Shown here: piece by piece, positions 7,717-15,061 of the stretch
How positions within the stretch are numbered: position 1 is the stretch's first letter
How the letters are laid out: the number at the start of each line of letters is the position of its first letter
Assembly: GCA_032111745.1 (NCBI GenBank)
Contig: JAULUH010000286.1
Span: 1 to 22,534 of the forward strand
Direction: 5' to 3'
Source: JAULUH01 sp032111745
GTDB taxonomy: Bacteria > Chloroflexota > Anaerolineae > JAAEKA01
Length of the DNA: 22,534 nt
The notes under the pieces: model-generated
Databases searched by the model: none
The model's input: only the letters and a program-made list of their open reading frames with translations
Told to the model about the DNA's origin: nothing
Made by a program: the position numbers and the translations under genes

Positions 7717-8085
7717 TTACGACCCTGGATCGTAGGCCCCAGGCGTCACCGGCGGCGAGAACAGGGTGACCAGCTTCAGGGGCGTGTCGCCGTCGGCCCG
7801 AATCTGGTGGGTCAGGCCTGGCGGGATGTACACGGCCACGCCCGGCTGCAGCGCCACCTCCTGGTCGCCGGCCAGGATCACACCAGCGCCCTCCAGGATA
7901 TAGATGATCTCCTCCTCCGCCACATGCACGTGCGCCGCCGCCAATGTGCCACCTGGGAACTCGGCCAGGCCAAAGACGAGATTGCGGGCGCTGCTGTTCT
8001 GCGGCCCGAGCAGGTAGAACCAGTCCCGCCCGGGCAGGTGATACACCGTGCAGGTGTCAGAATGTGCGATTTCAAGCCTGGTCAT
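7717..8085 (-). CDS. Small cupin-domain protein
   Basis: A 122-residue single-domain cupin. The metal-binding pattern is visible as HVHVAEEE (His52, His54, with Glu58 as the likely acidic ligand) and a later His93 in IPPGLTH. The N-terminal 40 residues form the first strands of the barrel. Such proteins can be sugar isomerases, dioxygenases or plain ligand sensors, and the sequence does not discriminate. It is the first gene of the operon that continues into the radical SAM, transketolase, SDR and E1/E2 genes. The start ATG at 8085 is preceded by GGAG. A perfect hairpin lies 31-62 bases upstream of the start. Confidence 0.85.
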   Translation of the reverse strand: MTRLEIAHSDTCTVYHLPGRDWFYLLGPQNSSARNLVFGLAEFPGGTLAAAHVHVAEEEIIYILEGAGVILAGDQEVALQPGVAVYIPPGLTHQIRADGDTPLKLVTLFSPPVTPGAYDPGS

Positions 8086-8115
8086 CGAGTCGCTCCAATC
8101 GGCGTGCGCTCTCCA

Positions 8116-8147
8116 GACTGGTCCAGTCTTCGGAGACTGGACCAGTC
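8116..8147. promoter_or_regulatory. Perfect hairpin in the leader of the cupin operon
   Basis: The 14-bp arms at 8116-8129 (GACTGGTCCAGTCT) and 8134-8147 are exact reverse complements with a 4-base loop. Each arm itself contains the near-palindrome ACTGGTCCAGT. Being just upstream of the cupin start, it could be an operator, an mRNA-stabilising or attenuating hairpin, or a mobile palindromic repeat. There is no T-run after it, so it is not a clear terminator. No convincing -35/-10 pair was found in 8086-8320. Confidence 0.6.
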
Positions 8148-8187
8148 TTCACCATCCACAACCCATCGACATGCACCCGCCCCTCGC

Positions 8188-8258
8188 ACTGTCATCCTGA
8201 GCGGGTCCTGCCGCCAAGACCCATTTCGGCGAGTCGCCAGCGAAGGATCTCTCTGGCA
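8188..8258. repeat. 71-bp dispersed repeat, copy A
   Basis: Matches 14962-15032 over the same length with about five mismatches, beginning ACTGTCATCCTGAGCGGGTC and ending in CGAAGGATCTCTCTGGCA. The 'GTCATCCTGAGCG...GAAGGATCT' pattern resembles a repeat commonly found between genes in environmental bacteria. Both copies are in intergenic DNA and in the same orientation. Confidence 0.85.
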
Positions 8259-8319
8259 ATCCCCAAACATGAGGATCTGATTGAGCAGGTCCTCGAAGAT
8301 CGCTAAGGAATGGCATCGC

Positions 8320-9102
8320 TCACTCCGCCACAACCCCACCCGGATGCCTCTTCAACAACACCGGATCATGCGGCGGCACCAGCAATGCGCCCATCTGCTG
8401 GATCCGCGCCATCGCCTGCCAGCACTGCTTGATATCCACCGCCAGGCCGATCGGATGCATCGTCTCCAGATTCTCGTAATAGAAGATCGTGTCGCTGGGG
8501 AACACCGCCATGCCCTGCCTCGTTTGCACCGTGAACGCCTGGCAACACATGGTATGGCCGCCGACGTAGAACGCGCCGATGCCGGGCAGGAACTCCGGCG
8601 CCTCGTCGTCCAGCAGCACCAGCCGGTCGCGCGCCTCGCCGGCCAGGTAGGCGATCACGTCACGTGGGAAAAGCACGTCGGGCACCAGCGCCGCATGGGG
8701 CGGGTCCAGGGTGAGGTGCCAGCCGGTGCGCGAGACGTAAAACGTGGCGTTGGGGAAGAGTTGGGCGTTGGAGCAATGGTCGTAGTGCAGGTGCGATAGC
8801 AGCACGGCCGCCACATCCTCCGGCGCGATGCCTTCCTGCTGCAGCAGCAGGGGCACGTTCTGCGTCGCCATATCCATGCGAAAGCGGGCGCGCTGCCCGC
8901 CGCCGGCCACCACCAGCGGCTGGATCTCGTCCACGTCGCGCACGCCGCAGTCTACCAGCATCACCTGCCCATCGTCCCGGCGCAGCACGAAAAAGAAAAA
9001 GTCCGCCTCCAGCCACTGGTCCCAGCGCGACATGAAAAACATCTGCGGCCCGGGCACCGTCTGCTCGCAATACTTGATGGCTTTGATCGAGTACGTTGCC
9101 AT
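8320..9102 (-). CDS. Metallo-beta-lactamase-fold hydrolase (lactonase-like)
   Basis: A 260-residue MBL-fold protein, similar in layout to N-acyl-homoserine-lactone lactonases and related sugar lactonases. The dinuclear metal site is complete: HLHYDH (His104, His106, Asp108, His109), the HTMCCQAF His, the bridging Asp in PSDTIFY, and the C-terminal His in PPHDP. The start ATG at 9102 has AGGAGAGG four bases upstream. It ends the kinase-SDR-MBL operon, 10 bases after the SDR stop. A sugar-dehydrogenase next to a lactonase-like hydrolase would fit sugar to lactone to acid oxidation. Quorum-quenching is the alternative that family similarity alone would suggest. Confidence 0.85.
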   Translation of the reverse strand: MATYSIKAIKYCEQTVPGPQMFFMSRWDQWLEADFFFFVLRRDDGQVMLVDCGVRDVDEIQPLVVAGGGQRARFRMDMATQNVPLLLQQEGIAPEDVAAVLLSHLHYDHCSNAQLFPNATFYVSRTGWHLTLDPPHAALVPDVLFPRDVIAYLAGEARDRLVLLDDEAPEFLPGIGAFYVGGHTMCCQAFTVQTRQGMAVFPSDTIFYYENLETMHPIGLAVDIKQCWQAMARIQQMGALLVPPHDPVLLKRHPGGVVAE

Positions 9103-9112
9103 AGAACCTCTC

Positions 9113-9889
9113 CTACTGCAGGTTCACCGACGTCCCTCCATCCACCACCAGCAGCGCGCCCGTGCACCAGGCTGCGTCGTCACTGGCGAAAAACAGCACC
9201 GGCCCGGCGATGTCCTCGGGCTGGCCCAGCCGGCCGAGCGGCGCGCGCTGCGACCAATACTCGCGCACCGCCGGCTCCGCCAGGGCCTCCCGGTTGATGT
9301 CCGTCTCCACCGTGCCGGGCAACACGGCATTGCAGGTGATCCCAAAGGGACCGAGCGAGATCGCCATGGACTTGACCAACAGGTTGATGCCGGCCTTGGA
9401 CGCACAGTAGTGCGCCTGCTGGCTGCCACCGAACTCCGCCGAGATGGAGCTGACCGCGATGATGCGCCCCTTCGTGCCCCGCTCGATCATCGCCCGCGCC
9501 ACGGCCTGCGAGACCAGGAAATAGCCCTTGAGGTTGACGTCCAGCACCTGGTCCCACAACGTCTCGGGCATCTCCAGGAACTCCTCGAAGGGACAGATGC
9601 CGGCGTCGTTGACCAGCACGTCGATCCTGCCCCAGCGCTCGATCACCGTGCCGACCATAGCCTGCACCTGCGCAGCATCGGCGACGTCGGTCTGCACAAA
9701 GAAAGCCCGCTCCTCGCCATGTCCTCCGGTGCCATCCCGGTTGATCAGGCGCACGGTCTCCTGCCCCTCGGCCTCTCGCAGATCGACCACCACGACCCGC
9801 GCCCCTTCCTCCGCGAAGCGCAAGGCGATGGCCCGGCCAATGCCCCGGGCCGCCCCGGTCACCACGGCAACCCTGCCCTGCAAGCGCAT
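9113..9889 (-). CDS. Short-chain dehydrogenase/reductase (classical SDR)
   Basis: A 258-residue classical SDR with TGAARGIG (residues 11-18), catalytic Ser148, Tyr161 and Lys165 (YCASK), and the C-terminal VVDGG. Asp36 after beta-2 suggests NAD. The usual NNAG motif reads NDAG (94-97), a single substitution at a structurally important position. The start MRLQGRVAVV has AGGAGAG six bases upstream; the frame in front of it overlaps the kinase gene. It sits 10 bases after the kinase stop. The context suggests oxidation of a sugar (L-rhamnose/L-fucose dehydrogenase-like) or of a polyol. It is distinct in sequence from the SDR at 3730-4539. Confidence 0.9.
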   Translation of the reverse strand: MRLQGRVAVVTGAARGIGRAIALRFAEEGARVVVVDLREAEGQETVRLINRDGTGGHGEERAFFVQTDVADAAQVQAMVGTVIERWGRIDVLVNDAGICPFEEFLEMPETLWDQVLDVNLKGYFLVSQAVARAMIERGTKGRIIAVSSISAEFGGSQQAHYCASKAGINLLVKSMAISLGPFGITCNAVLPGTVETDINREALAEPAVREYWSQRAPLGRLGQPEDIAGPVLFFASDDAAWCTGALLVVDGGTSVNLQ

Positions 9890-9899
9890 GCTCTCTCTC

Positions 9900-11408
9900 C
9901 TATCCGGCAGGCTCGGCGGCCTGCTCCGCTGCCACCAGCTCCTGCAGCCGGCCATAGGCCTCGTCCCACCCGCTGCGTTGCTGCGGTTCGAAGCGCAGGA
10001 TCTGCGCCGACTCCCGCACCACTGCCCGCGCCTCGGCCAGGGAGTCGAGATGGCGGAGAGCCATGGCCTGCATCAGGATGTTGCCCATGGCCGTGGCCTC
10101 CACCGGGCCGGTCAGCACAGGCCGTCCCGTAGCATCCGCAGTGAACTGCGACAGCAATTGGTTTCTCGTGCCACCGCCGACAATGTGGATCGGCTCCAGC
10201 CGCCGGTCCAGCATCCGCTCCAGGCGCTCCAGCTGGAAGCGATATTTCAGGGCAATGCTCTCCAGCGCGCAGCGCACGATCTCACCCTTGCCCTTGGGCA
10301 CCGCCTGGCCGGTGCGCGCCGCATACTCCTGGATGCGCCCCGGCATGTCGCCGGGCTTGAGAAACAGCTCGTGGTCGACGTCCAGCACGGCCATCAGGGG
10401 ACGGGAGGCCGCGGCCAGACCGGTCAGCTCGTCGTAGCTGTGTGCCTCCCCCCTGGTCGCCCATGTGCGCCGGCATTCCTGTACCAGCCACAGGCCCATG
10501 ATGTTGCGGCACAGCCGGAAGGTGCCGGCGACCCCGCCCTCGTTGGTGAAGTTATAGCGCAGGCTATCCGCGTCGATCACCGGCTCCGGCACCTCAGCGC
10601 CCAGGATCGACCACGTGCCCGAGCTGATCCAGGCGAAGCCCTCTCCCGTGGCCGGCACCGCCACCACAGCCGCCCCGGTATCGTGGCAGGCTGGCGCGAT
10701 CACCCGCAGGGCCTCGGGCACGCCCAGCTCCGCAGCCAGCGCTGGCCGCAGCCCGCCCAGCACCGTGCCCGGGGGCACGATCTCGGGGAAGATGCGGGTG
10801 GGAATCCCCAGGGAATCCAGCAACGGCCAGGCCCACCCGCCCCGCCGCGGGTCGTAGCATTGAGTGGTGGTGGCGTTGGTGAACTCGCAGCCGATGGAGC
10901 CGGCCAGCCAGTAGTTCAACAGGTCTGGCACGGTCAGGAAGGACCCCGCCACCTGCAGCGCCGGCGACTTCTGCAGGGCCATCGCCAGCAGCTGCATCAG
11001 CGTGTTGATCTGCATGAACTGGATCCCGGTCTGGGCGAAGATCTCCTCCCGCGGCACCAGCTCGAAGGCCAGGGGCAGGATGCCATCCGTGCGGTCATCC
11101 CGGTAGTGATAGGGGTTCCCCACCAGCGTGCCCTGGTGGTCCAGTAGGGCAAAATCGACTCCCCAGGTGTCCAGCCCTACCCCGTGCAGGTTGCCGTCGC
11201 ACAGCCGGGCCGCCCGGCCGACGCCCTCCTGGACATCGGCCCACAGCCGCAAGATATCCCAGTGTAGCCCCTCCGGCGTGCGCACCGGGGTGTTGGCAAA
11301 ACGGTGCACCTCGGTCCGCGCCAGCCGCCGGCCATCGAACTGGCCCAGCACAGCGCGGCCACTCTCAGCACCGAGATCGAGCGCAAGGATGTTGAGGGTC
11401 TCTGCCAT
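9900..11408 (-). CDS. FGGY-family carbohydrate kinase, rhamnulokinase type
   Basis: A 502-residue FGGY sugar kinase most like rhamnulokinase (RhaB). N-terminal half: LDLGAESGRAVL (10-21), GLDTWGVDFALLD, YRDDRTDG and TGIQFMQINTL. C-terminal half: ACHDTGAAV with the probable catalytic Asp243, SSGTWSILG, the NIMGLWLVQECRR segment, and the nucleotide-binding GGGTRN...GPVEATAMGN. It would phosphorylate a ketose such as L-rhamnulose or a related sugar with ATP. The ATG at 11408 is preceded by AAGGA; a TTG 30 bases further upstream is possible. It begins an operon with an SDR and an MBL hydrolase. No rhamnulose-1-phosphate aldolase is nearby, so the true substrate could be another ketose. Confidence 0.9.
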   Translation of the reverse strand: MAETLNILALDLGAESGRAVLGQFDGRRLARTEVHRFANTPVRTPEGLHWDILRLWADVQEGVGRAARLCDGNLHGVGLDTWGVDFALLDHQGTLVGNPYHYRDDRTDGILPLAFELVPREEIFAQTGIQFMQINTLMQLLAMALQKSPALQVAGSFLTVPDLLNYWLAGSIGCEFTNATTTQCYDPRRGGWAWPLLDSLGIPTRIFPEIVPPGTVLGGLRPALAAELGVPEALRVIAPACHDTGAAVVAVPATGEGFAWISSGTWSILGAEVPEPVIDADSLRYNFTNEGGVAGTFRLCRNIMGLWLVQECRRTWATRGEAHSYDELTGLAAASRPLMAVLDVDHELFLKPGDMPGRIQEYAARTGQAVPKGKGEIVRCALESIALKYRFQLERLERMLDRRLEPIHIVGGGTRNQLLSQFTADATGRPVLTGPVEATAMGNILMQAMALRHLDSLAEARAVVRESAQILRFEPQQRSGWDEAYGRLQELVAAEQAAEPAG

Positions 11409-11442
11409 GAGCGGTTCGTCCTTGAATCTCGCTCCCAAGAGG

Positions 11443-11463
11443 TCGCACCAAAGCCTGGTGCGA
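11443..11463. promoter_or_regulatory. Candidate operator (inverted repeat) at the kinase promoter
   Basis: An inverted repeat with 8-bp perfect arms, TCGCACCA at 11443-11450 and TGGTGCGA at 11456-11463, around 5 bases. It lies directly downstream of the predicted -10 box, covering the likely transcription start of the kinase operon. That is where a repressor would block initiation. No copy was noticed near the other operons. Confidence 0.55.
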
Positions 11464-11468
11464 CGCGC

Positions 11469-11497
11469 ATTCTATCACATCTTCACGTCCGCATCAA
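11469..11497 (-). promoter_or_regulatory. Predicted sigma70-type promoter for the kinase-SDR-MBL operon
   Basis: Read on the minus strand, TTGATG (11492-11497) and TAGAAT (11469-11474) are separated by 17 bases. This matches 4 of 6 and 5 of 6 consensus positions. The kinase start codon is about 60 bases downstream. Confidence 0.5.
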
Positions 11498-11541
11498 TCC
11501 ACGCGGACTTCCGCCGGCGTGCCAGGCCAGCCTGCGCTGTT

Positions 11542-11570
11542 TTGCACAATCTACCATGTGTGGCTATACT
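11542..11570 (+). promoter_or_regulatory. Predicted promoter for the plus-strand zinc-ribbon gene
   Basis: TTGCAC (11542-11547) and TATACT (11565-11570) lie 17 bases apart. The -10 matches 5 of 6 consensus positions; the -35 is weak (3 of 6). It is divergent from the kinase promoter, about 45 bases away. Confidence 0.4.
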
Positions 11571-11651
11571 TGGGTCAAGCCAATCAGGCGGGAGGATTGG
11601 TAGCACCACTCACTGCGCTCTGCGCACACATCTCAGGGAGGACCATCAGAC

Positions 11652-11699
11652 ATGACCACCGGTTGTTATGCCTTCTCGATTCGGGGGTACTCACGATGA
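11652..11699 (+). CDS. Possible 15-residue leader peptide coupled to the zinc-ribbon gene
   Basis: A short frame, MTTGCYAFSIRGYSR, begins at an ATG with AGGGAGGA nine bases upstream. Its TGA overlaps the ATG of the next gene by four bases (ATGA, 11696-11699). The downstream gene has only a weak ribosome site of its own, so translation could depend on reading this leader. No homology is recognised, and a frame this short could be chance. It might act as a regulatory upstream frame. Confidence 0.35.
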   Translation: MTTGCYAFSIRGYSR

Positions 11700-12046
11700 A
11701 GCCCGTAGATCAGCCTGAAGAGATGCTGGCCCAGGTATTTGCCCTGGCCAGGCGCCAGTACGGAAATGCCGTCAAGGGCTACTGGTTCTACGATGGCAAC
11801 ACCTGTCCTGGATGCGGGGGCCATGCCGGGATCATCAAGGTCAAGGGAAAGGACGCTATGTCGCTGAACGCCTTCGTCCATCGGAAGCCCGGCGTATTGA
11901 TCGGGTACCTGCTGTGCGGCTCCTGTGCTAGGCAGGTCTTCCAGGCGGCGCAGCGAAATCCCTGCGTCGAGGGACCTTTGCACGCTAGAATCGAACAGAC
12001 TCTGATTGAGGCGTATCAGCAGCACCTGAACTCGCTGGACGCCTGA
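11696..12046 (+). CDS. Hypothetical zinc-ribbon protein
   Basis: A 116-residue protein that I cannot assign to a named family. Two Cys pairs are visible, CPGCGG (near residue 37) and CGSC (near residue 79), which would bind one zinc. The rest is mostly helical, with a hydrophobic LIGYLL segment just before the second pair and no signal peptide or clear membrane segment. The start at MKPVDQPEEML was chosen because the frame upstream lacks coding character and a predicted leader ends exactly at this ATG. It is transcribed against its neighbours and converges on the E2 gene ending at 12109. Function unknown. Confidence 0.65.
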   Translation: MKPVDQPEEMLAQVFALARRQYGNAVKGYWFYDGNTCPGCGGHAGIIKVKGKDAMSLNAFVHRKPGVLIGYLLCGSCARQVFQAAQRNPCVEGPLHARIEQTLIEAYQQHLNSLDA

Positions 12047-12108
12047 CGCCACGGGGTGGGCTGCGGCTTGAATCCCTGGGCCGCCCTTCGCTTCAATCCG
12101 ATCCAGCG

Positions 12109-13452
12109 TCAAAGCAGCAGTAGTACCGGCTGCTCGATCAGCTCCGCCACCTGCTGCAGAAACCGCGCGGCCAGGCCGCCGTCCACCAGCCGGTGGTCGA
12201 AGGTCAGGCTCAGCCAGACCATCGACCGCACCACCACCTGCCCATCCACCACCGCCGGCCGCTCCTTGATCCGGCCAGCACCCAGGATGGCCGTCTCCGG
12301 CAGGTTGATGATCGGCGTGAACGCGTCGATGCCAAACATGCCCAGGTTGGTCAGCGTAAACGTGCCGCCGCGGATCTCGTCGGGCGTCATCGTGCCCGCG
12401 CGGGTGCGGTTGACCAGGTCAATTGTTTCGGTTGCGATCTGGGCCAGCCCCTTCGTATCCGCGTCGCGCACCACCGGCACGATCAGGCCGCGGTCTGTGT
12501 CCACCGCCAGGCCGATGTCGATGCGGCGCCAGGCCCTGATCACGTCGCCCTCCAACGAGGCATTGAGCCTGGGATGCGTGCGCAGCGCCCGCGCCAACAC
12601 GTAGATCAGCAGATCGTTGTAGGTCACGGCCCAGCCCCGCTCCACCAGCCTCCGGCGCACGGCCACCAGCTCGGTGGCGTCGACCTCGGCCGTCAGCGTC
12701 ACCGCGGCGGTCTCCCGGGCGCTGTCCGCCATGCGGCGGGCGATGATGCCGCGCACCCCGGCCAGGGGCAGAGTCTCGACCACTTCCTCCTCCGCCACAG
12801 GCACGCCCGGGCTGGCCGCTAGGGCACTTTCCACATCGGCCCGGGTCACCCTGCCCCCGAGACCGCTGCCGCGCAGGCTCTGCCAGTCCAGCCCGGCCTC
12901 TTCAGCCATCCGCCGGGCCACCGGCGTGGCCGCAACCGCTCCCTCCAGGCCTGCCACTGGCTCCCGGCCTGCTATCTTTTGGCTCTCAAGATAGGCCAGC
13001 ACGTCGCGCTCGACGATCGCCCCCTCCGGCCCGGTGCCCGTGACCGCGGCCAGGGCCACCTGGCGCTCCTGCGCCAGCCGCCGCGCACGTGGGGACGCAA
13101 AGCGTCGCGCCTTGTCCCCTGCCGGAAGGCTGGCCTGGGCTGGCGAGGCCACTTGAGCGGCCACGGCAGCAGGGGCAGCAGCAAAGGCCTGGGGCACGGC
13201 GTCCTCGGGCTCACCCGGCGCCACGATCACGGCGATGGCCCTCAGCGCGGCCACCTGGTCGCCCGGGCGGGCGCTCACCCGGCGCAGCACTCCGGATGCC
13301 GGCGCCTCTACGTCGAGGGTGGCCTTGTCAGTTTCGACCACAAACAGCGGCTCACCCTGGCGCACGGCGTCGCCCTCATTGCGGTACCAGCTGACAAAGG
13401 TCAGCGTATCGACGGTCTGGCCCAACGGCGGTATGAGAACTTGGGTAGGCAT
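12109..13452 (-). CDS. Dihydrolipoamide acyltransferase (E2) with two subunit-binding domains
   Basis: A 447-residue E2 that transfers the acyl group from lipoyl to CoA. Residues 1-78 form a lipoyl domain (ETDK, Lys43). An Ala/Pro-rich linker follows. There appear to be two peripheral subunit-binding domains in tandem: 116-155 (ASPRARRLA...GTGPEGAIVERDV) and 174-213 (ATPVARRMA...GSGLGGRVTRADV). Residues 226-447 are a full catalytic core with GIIARRM, IDIGLAVDTDRGLIVPV, FTLTNLGMFG and the active-site DHRLVDGG (His420, Asp424). One subunit-binding domain is usual for PDH- and BCKDH-type E2s. It begins 7 bases after the E1-beta stop, and ATG at 13452 fits the lipoyl-domain start. It is the functional counterpart of the degraded E2 at 659-1732. 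Confidence 0.92.
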   Translation of the reverse strand: MPTQVLIPPLGQTVDTLTFVSWYRNEGDAVRQGEPLFVVETDKATLDVEAPASGVLRRVSARPGDQVAALRAIAVIVAPGEPEDAVPQAFAAAPAAVAAQVASPAQASLPAGDKARRFASPRARRLAQERQVALAAVTGTGPEGAIVERDVLAYLESQKIAGREPVAGLEGAVAATPVARRMAEEAGLDWQSLRGSGLGGRVTRADVESALAASPGVPVAEEEVVETLPLAGVRGIIARRMADSARETAAVTLTAEVDATELVAVRRRLVERGWAVTYNDLLIYVLARALRTHPRLNASLEGDVIRAWRRIDIGLAVDTDRGLIVPVVRDADTKGLAQIATETIDLVNRTRAGTMTPDEIRGGTFTLTNLGMFGIDAFTPIINLPETAILGAGRIKERPAVVDGQVVVRSMVWLSLTFDHRLVDGGLAARFLQQVAELIEQPVLLLL

Positions 13453-13459
13453 AAACAGC

Positions 13460-14473
13460 TCAGAACAGCGACTTCACGGCGTCCACCACCCGTTGCGCGC
13501 TGGGCACGTAGAACTGCTCCATCACGGGCGCGAAGGGTGGGGGCACGTCCGGTGCGGAAACGCGCTTGATCGGCGCGTCCAGGTACCAGAAAGCCTCGTC
13601 GGCCACGATCGCCGCCAGCTCGCCCGCCCACCCACCGGTCAGGTTGTCCTCCTCCACGATCACCAACCGCCCGGTCTTGCGCACCGACTCGAGGAGCAGG
13701 TCCCGGTCCAGCGGCACCAGGGTACGCGGGTCGATCACCTCGGCGTCGATGCCCTCCTGGGCTAGCTGCTCGGCCGCCTCCAGGGCGCGATACATGGTCA
13801 GCAGCTTGCCGATGATGGTGACGTCCTTGCCCTGGCGGCGCACGATGCCCTGGCCGATGGGAACCACGTAGTCTTCGGCGGGCACCTCGCCTACCGGGCT
13901 GAGCGCACCCTTCTCGGTGCGCGCCCCCTTGCTGCCGTACAGCAACTTGTGCTCGAAGATGATCACCGGGTTGTCGTCGCGCACCGCACTCTTCAGCAGC
14001 CCCTTGGCATCGTAGGCCGTGGCCGGCGCCACCACCTTCAGGCCGGGCACGTGGCAGAAGAAGGCCTCCAGGCTCTGCGCGTGCTGGGACCCCCGGGCCG
14101 TGGCTCCTACCGGTGCCCGCATGACCAGGGGCACCTTGACCGTGCCACCCGACATGTAGCACATCTTGGCCGCCTGGTTGACCAGCTGGTCCATGGCCAG
14201 GAACAGGAAGTCGGCATACTGCACGTCCGCAATGGGCCGCAGCCCGGCCATCGCCGCGCCCACGGCGATGCCCGTGAAGCCCAGCTCCGAGATGGGGGTA
14301 TCCAGGATACGCTCCGGCCCGAACTCGTCGGACAGCCCCAGGGTGACGGTAAAGGCCCCGCCAAAGCCCCCGGGGATGCCAATATCCTCGCCGATACAGA
14401 AGACCGTGGGATCGCGCCGCATCTCTTCCCGAATCCCCTCACGCAGCGCCTCGGCAATACTCATCTGTGGCAT
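13460..14473 (-). CDS. 2-oxo-acid (pyruvate/acetoin-type) dehydrogenase E1 beta subunit, second copy
   Basis: A 337-residue E1-beta. GEDIGIPGGFGG (from residue 28) contains the thiamine-activating Glu. PISELGFTGIAVGAAMAG, QHAQSLE and EVIDPRTLVPLD are family landmarks. It carries a short extra segment around residues 180-200 relative to the copy at 1734-2726. ATG at 14473 has GAGG about ten bases upstream; an ATG three codons later is an alternative. Its natural partner E1-alpha is 588 bases upstream, beyond a plus-strand HicB-like gene and a dispersed repeat, so it may need its own promoter. None was recognised with confidence. Confidence 0.92.
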   Translation of the reverse strand: MPQMSIAEALREGIREEMRRDPTVFCIGEDIGIPGGFGGAFTVTLGLSDEFGPERILDTPISELGFTGIAVGAAMAGLRPIADVQYADFLFLAMDQLVNQAAKMCYMSGGTVKVPLVMRAPVGATARGSQHAQSLEAFFCHVPGLKVVAPATAYDAKGLLKSAVRDDNPVIIFEHKLLYGSKGARTEKGALSPVGEVPAEDYVVPIGQGIVRRQGKDVTIIGKLLTMYRALEAAEQLAQEGIDAEVIDPRTLVPLDRDLLLESVRKTGRLVIVEEDNLTGGWAGELAAIVADEAFWYLDAPIKRVSAPDVPPPFAPVMEQFYVPSAQRVVDAVKSLF

Positions 14474-14519
14474 AGCTATGAAACCTCATGGCCTCCAAGG
14501 GAGCTGGCCCGGCTACGGC

Positions 14520-14548
14520 TTGACTACCAGCGCCTGATGCGATATCTT
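14520..14548 (+). promoter_or_regulatory. Predicted promoter for the HicB-like gene
   Basis: TTGACT (14520-14525, 5 of 6) and TATCTT (14543-14548, 4 of 6) are 17 bases apart on the plus strand. The HicB-like start is about 100 bases downstream, enough space for a lost upstream gene. Confidence 0.4.
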
Positions 14549-14651
14549 GGTGTCACGTGTGGCGAAACGCTCGGTGCGACACGGACGCATGCAACGCCCT
14601 CCCGACATCGTGGGATGGCCGATGATCGCAATCGCTTGATAGGTTGGCACC

Positions 14652-14876
14652 TTGATAACCATCACAATCACCTATTGGCGAGACAACGATTTCTACCTTG
14701 GCTACCTGAATGACTACCCGGACTATCGCAGTCAGGGAATGTCGAAGGATGAGCTGATCGAAAACCTCAGGGACCTGCTGCGGGACATCGAATCAGATAC
14801 GGTCGCATCTATCAGGGAAAGCGAGCATCCGGTCATCGCGCACTACGATGAATCGGGTGCGTTCAAAGCCAGTTAA
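14652..14876 (+). CDS. HicB-family antitoxin-like protein (orphan)
   Basis: A 74-residue protein. Its first half, TYWRDNDFYLGYLNDYPDY, has the partial RNase-H-like fold signature of short HicB-type proteins, followed by the SQGMSKDELIENLRDLL helix. Family members neutralise HicA mRNA interferases. The start is TTG at 14652 with a weak ribosome site; no ATG is better placed. No intact HicA gene is on either side. The stretch just upstream could hold a decayed one, but this is weak. The gene sits on the opposite strand between E1-alpha and E1-beta genes that are normally adjacent, so it looks like an insertion into that operon. Confidence 0.7.
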   Translation: MITITITYWRDNDFYLGYLNDYPDYRSQGMSKDELIENLRDLLRDIESDTVASIRESEHPVIAHYDESGAFKAS

Positions 14877-15061
14877 TCGGTCATCCGCAAGAAGGCCGTA
14901 CTCCCGTCACTGCGGAAGTCCCATGCCACCGGGCGGCATGCAGCAGCACAGGCCATCTTTTACTGTCATCCTGAGCGGGTCTTGCCGCCAACGTGCATTT
15001 CGGCGAGTCGCCAGCGAAGGATCTCTCTGGCACATGTGACTCGGCAAATATCCATCCCTGC
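14877..15061. other. Intergenic gap between HicB-like gene and E1-alpha
   Basis: Non-coding stretch holding the second copy of the 71-bp repeat (14962-15032). No promoter for the downstream E1-beta gene and no terminator for the E1-alpha gene was recognised. Confidence 0.5.
14962..15032. repeat. 71-bp dispersed repeat, copy B
   Basis: Same length and orientation as 8188-8258. The differences are one C/T change near position 21 and a small cluster around the GCCAA-CGTG segment. It lies 30 bases beyond the end of the E1-alpha gene. Confidence 0.85.

Noticed and set aside
9528..11147. A 539-codon plus-strand frame, longer than the gene opposite it
   Set aside because: Its translation is repetitive Pro/Arg/His-rich shadow. 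The minus-strand FGGY kinase has full family motifs.
12047..12108. Bidirectional terminator between convergent genes
   Set aside because: Only a loose GC-rich pairing and no T-run on either strand.
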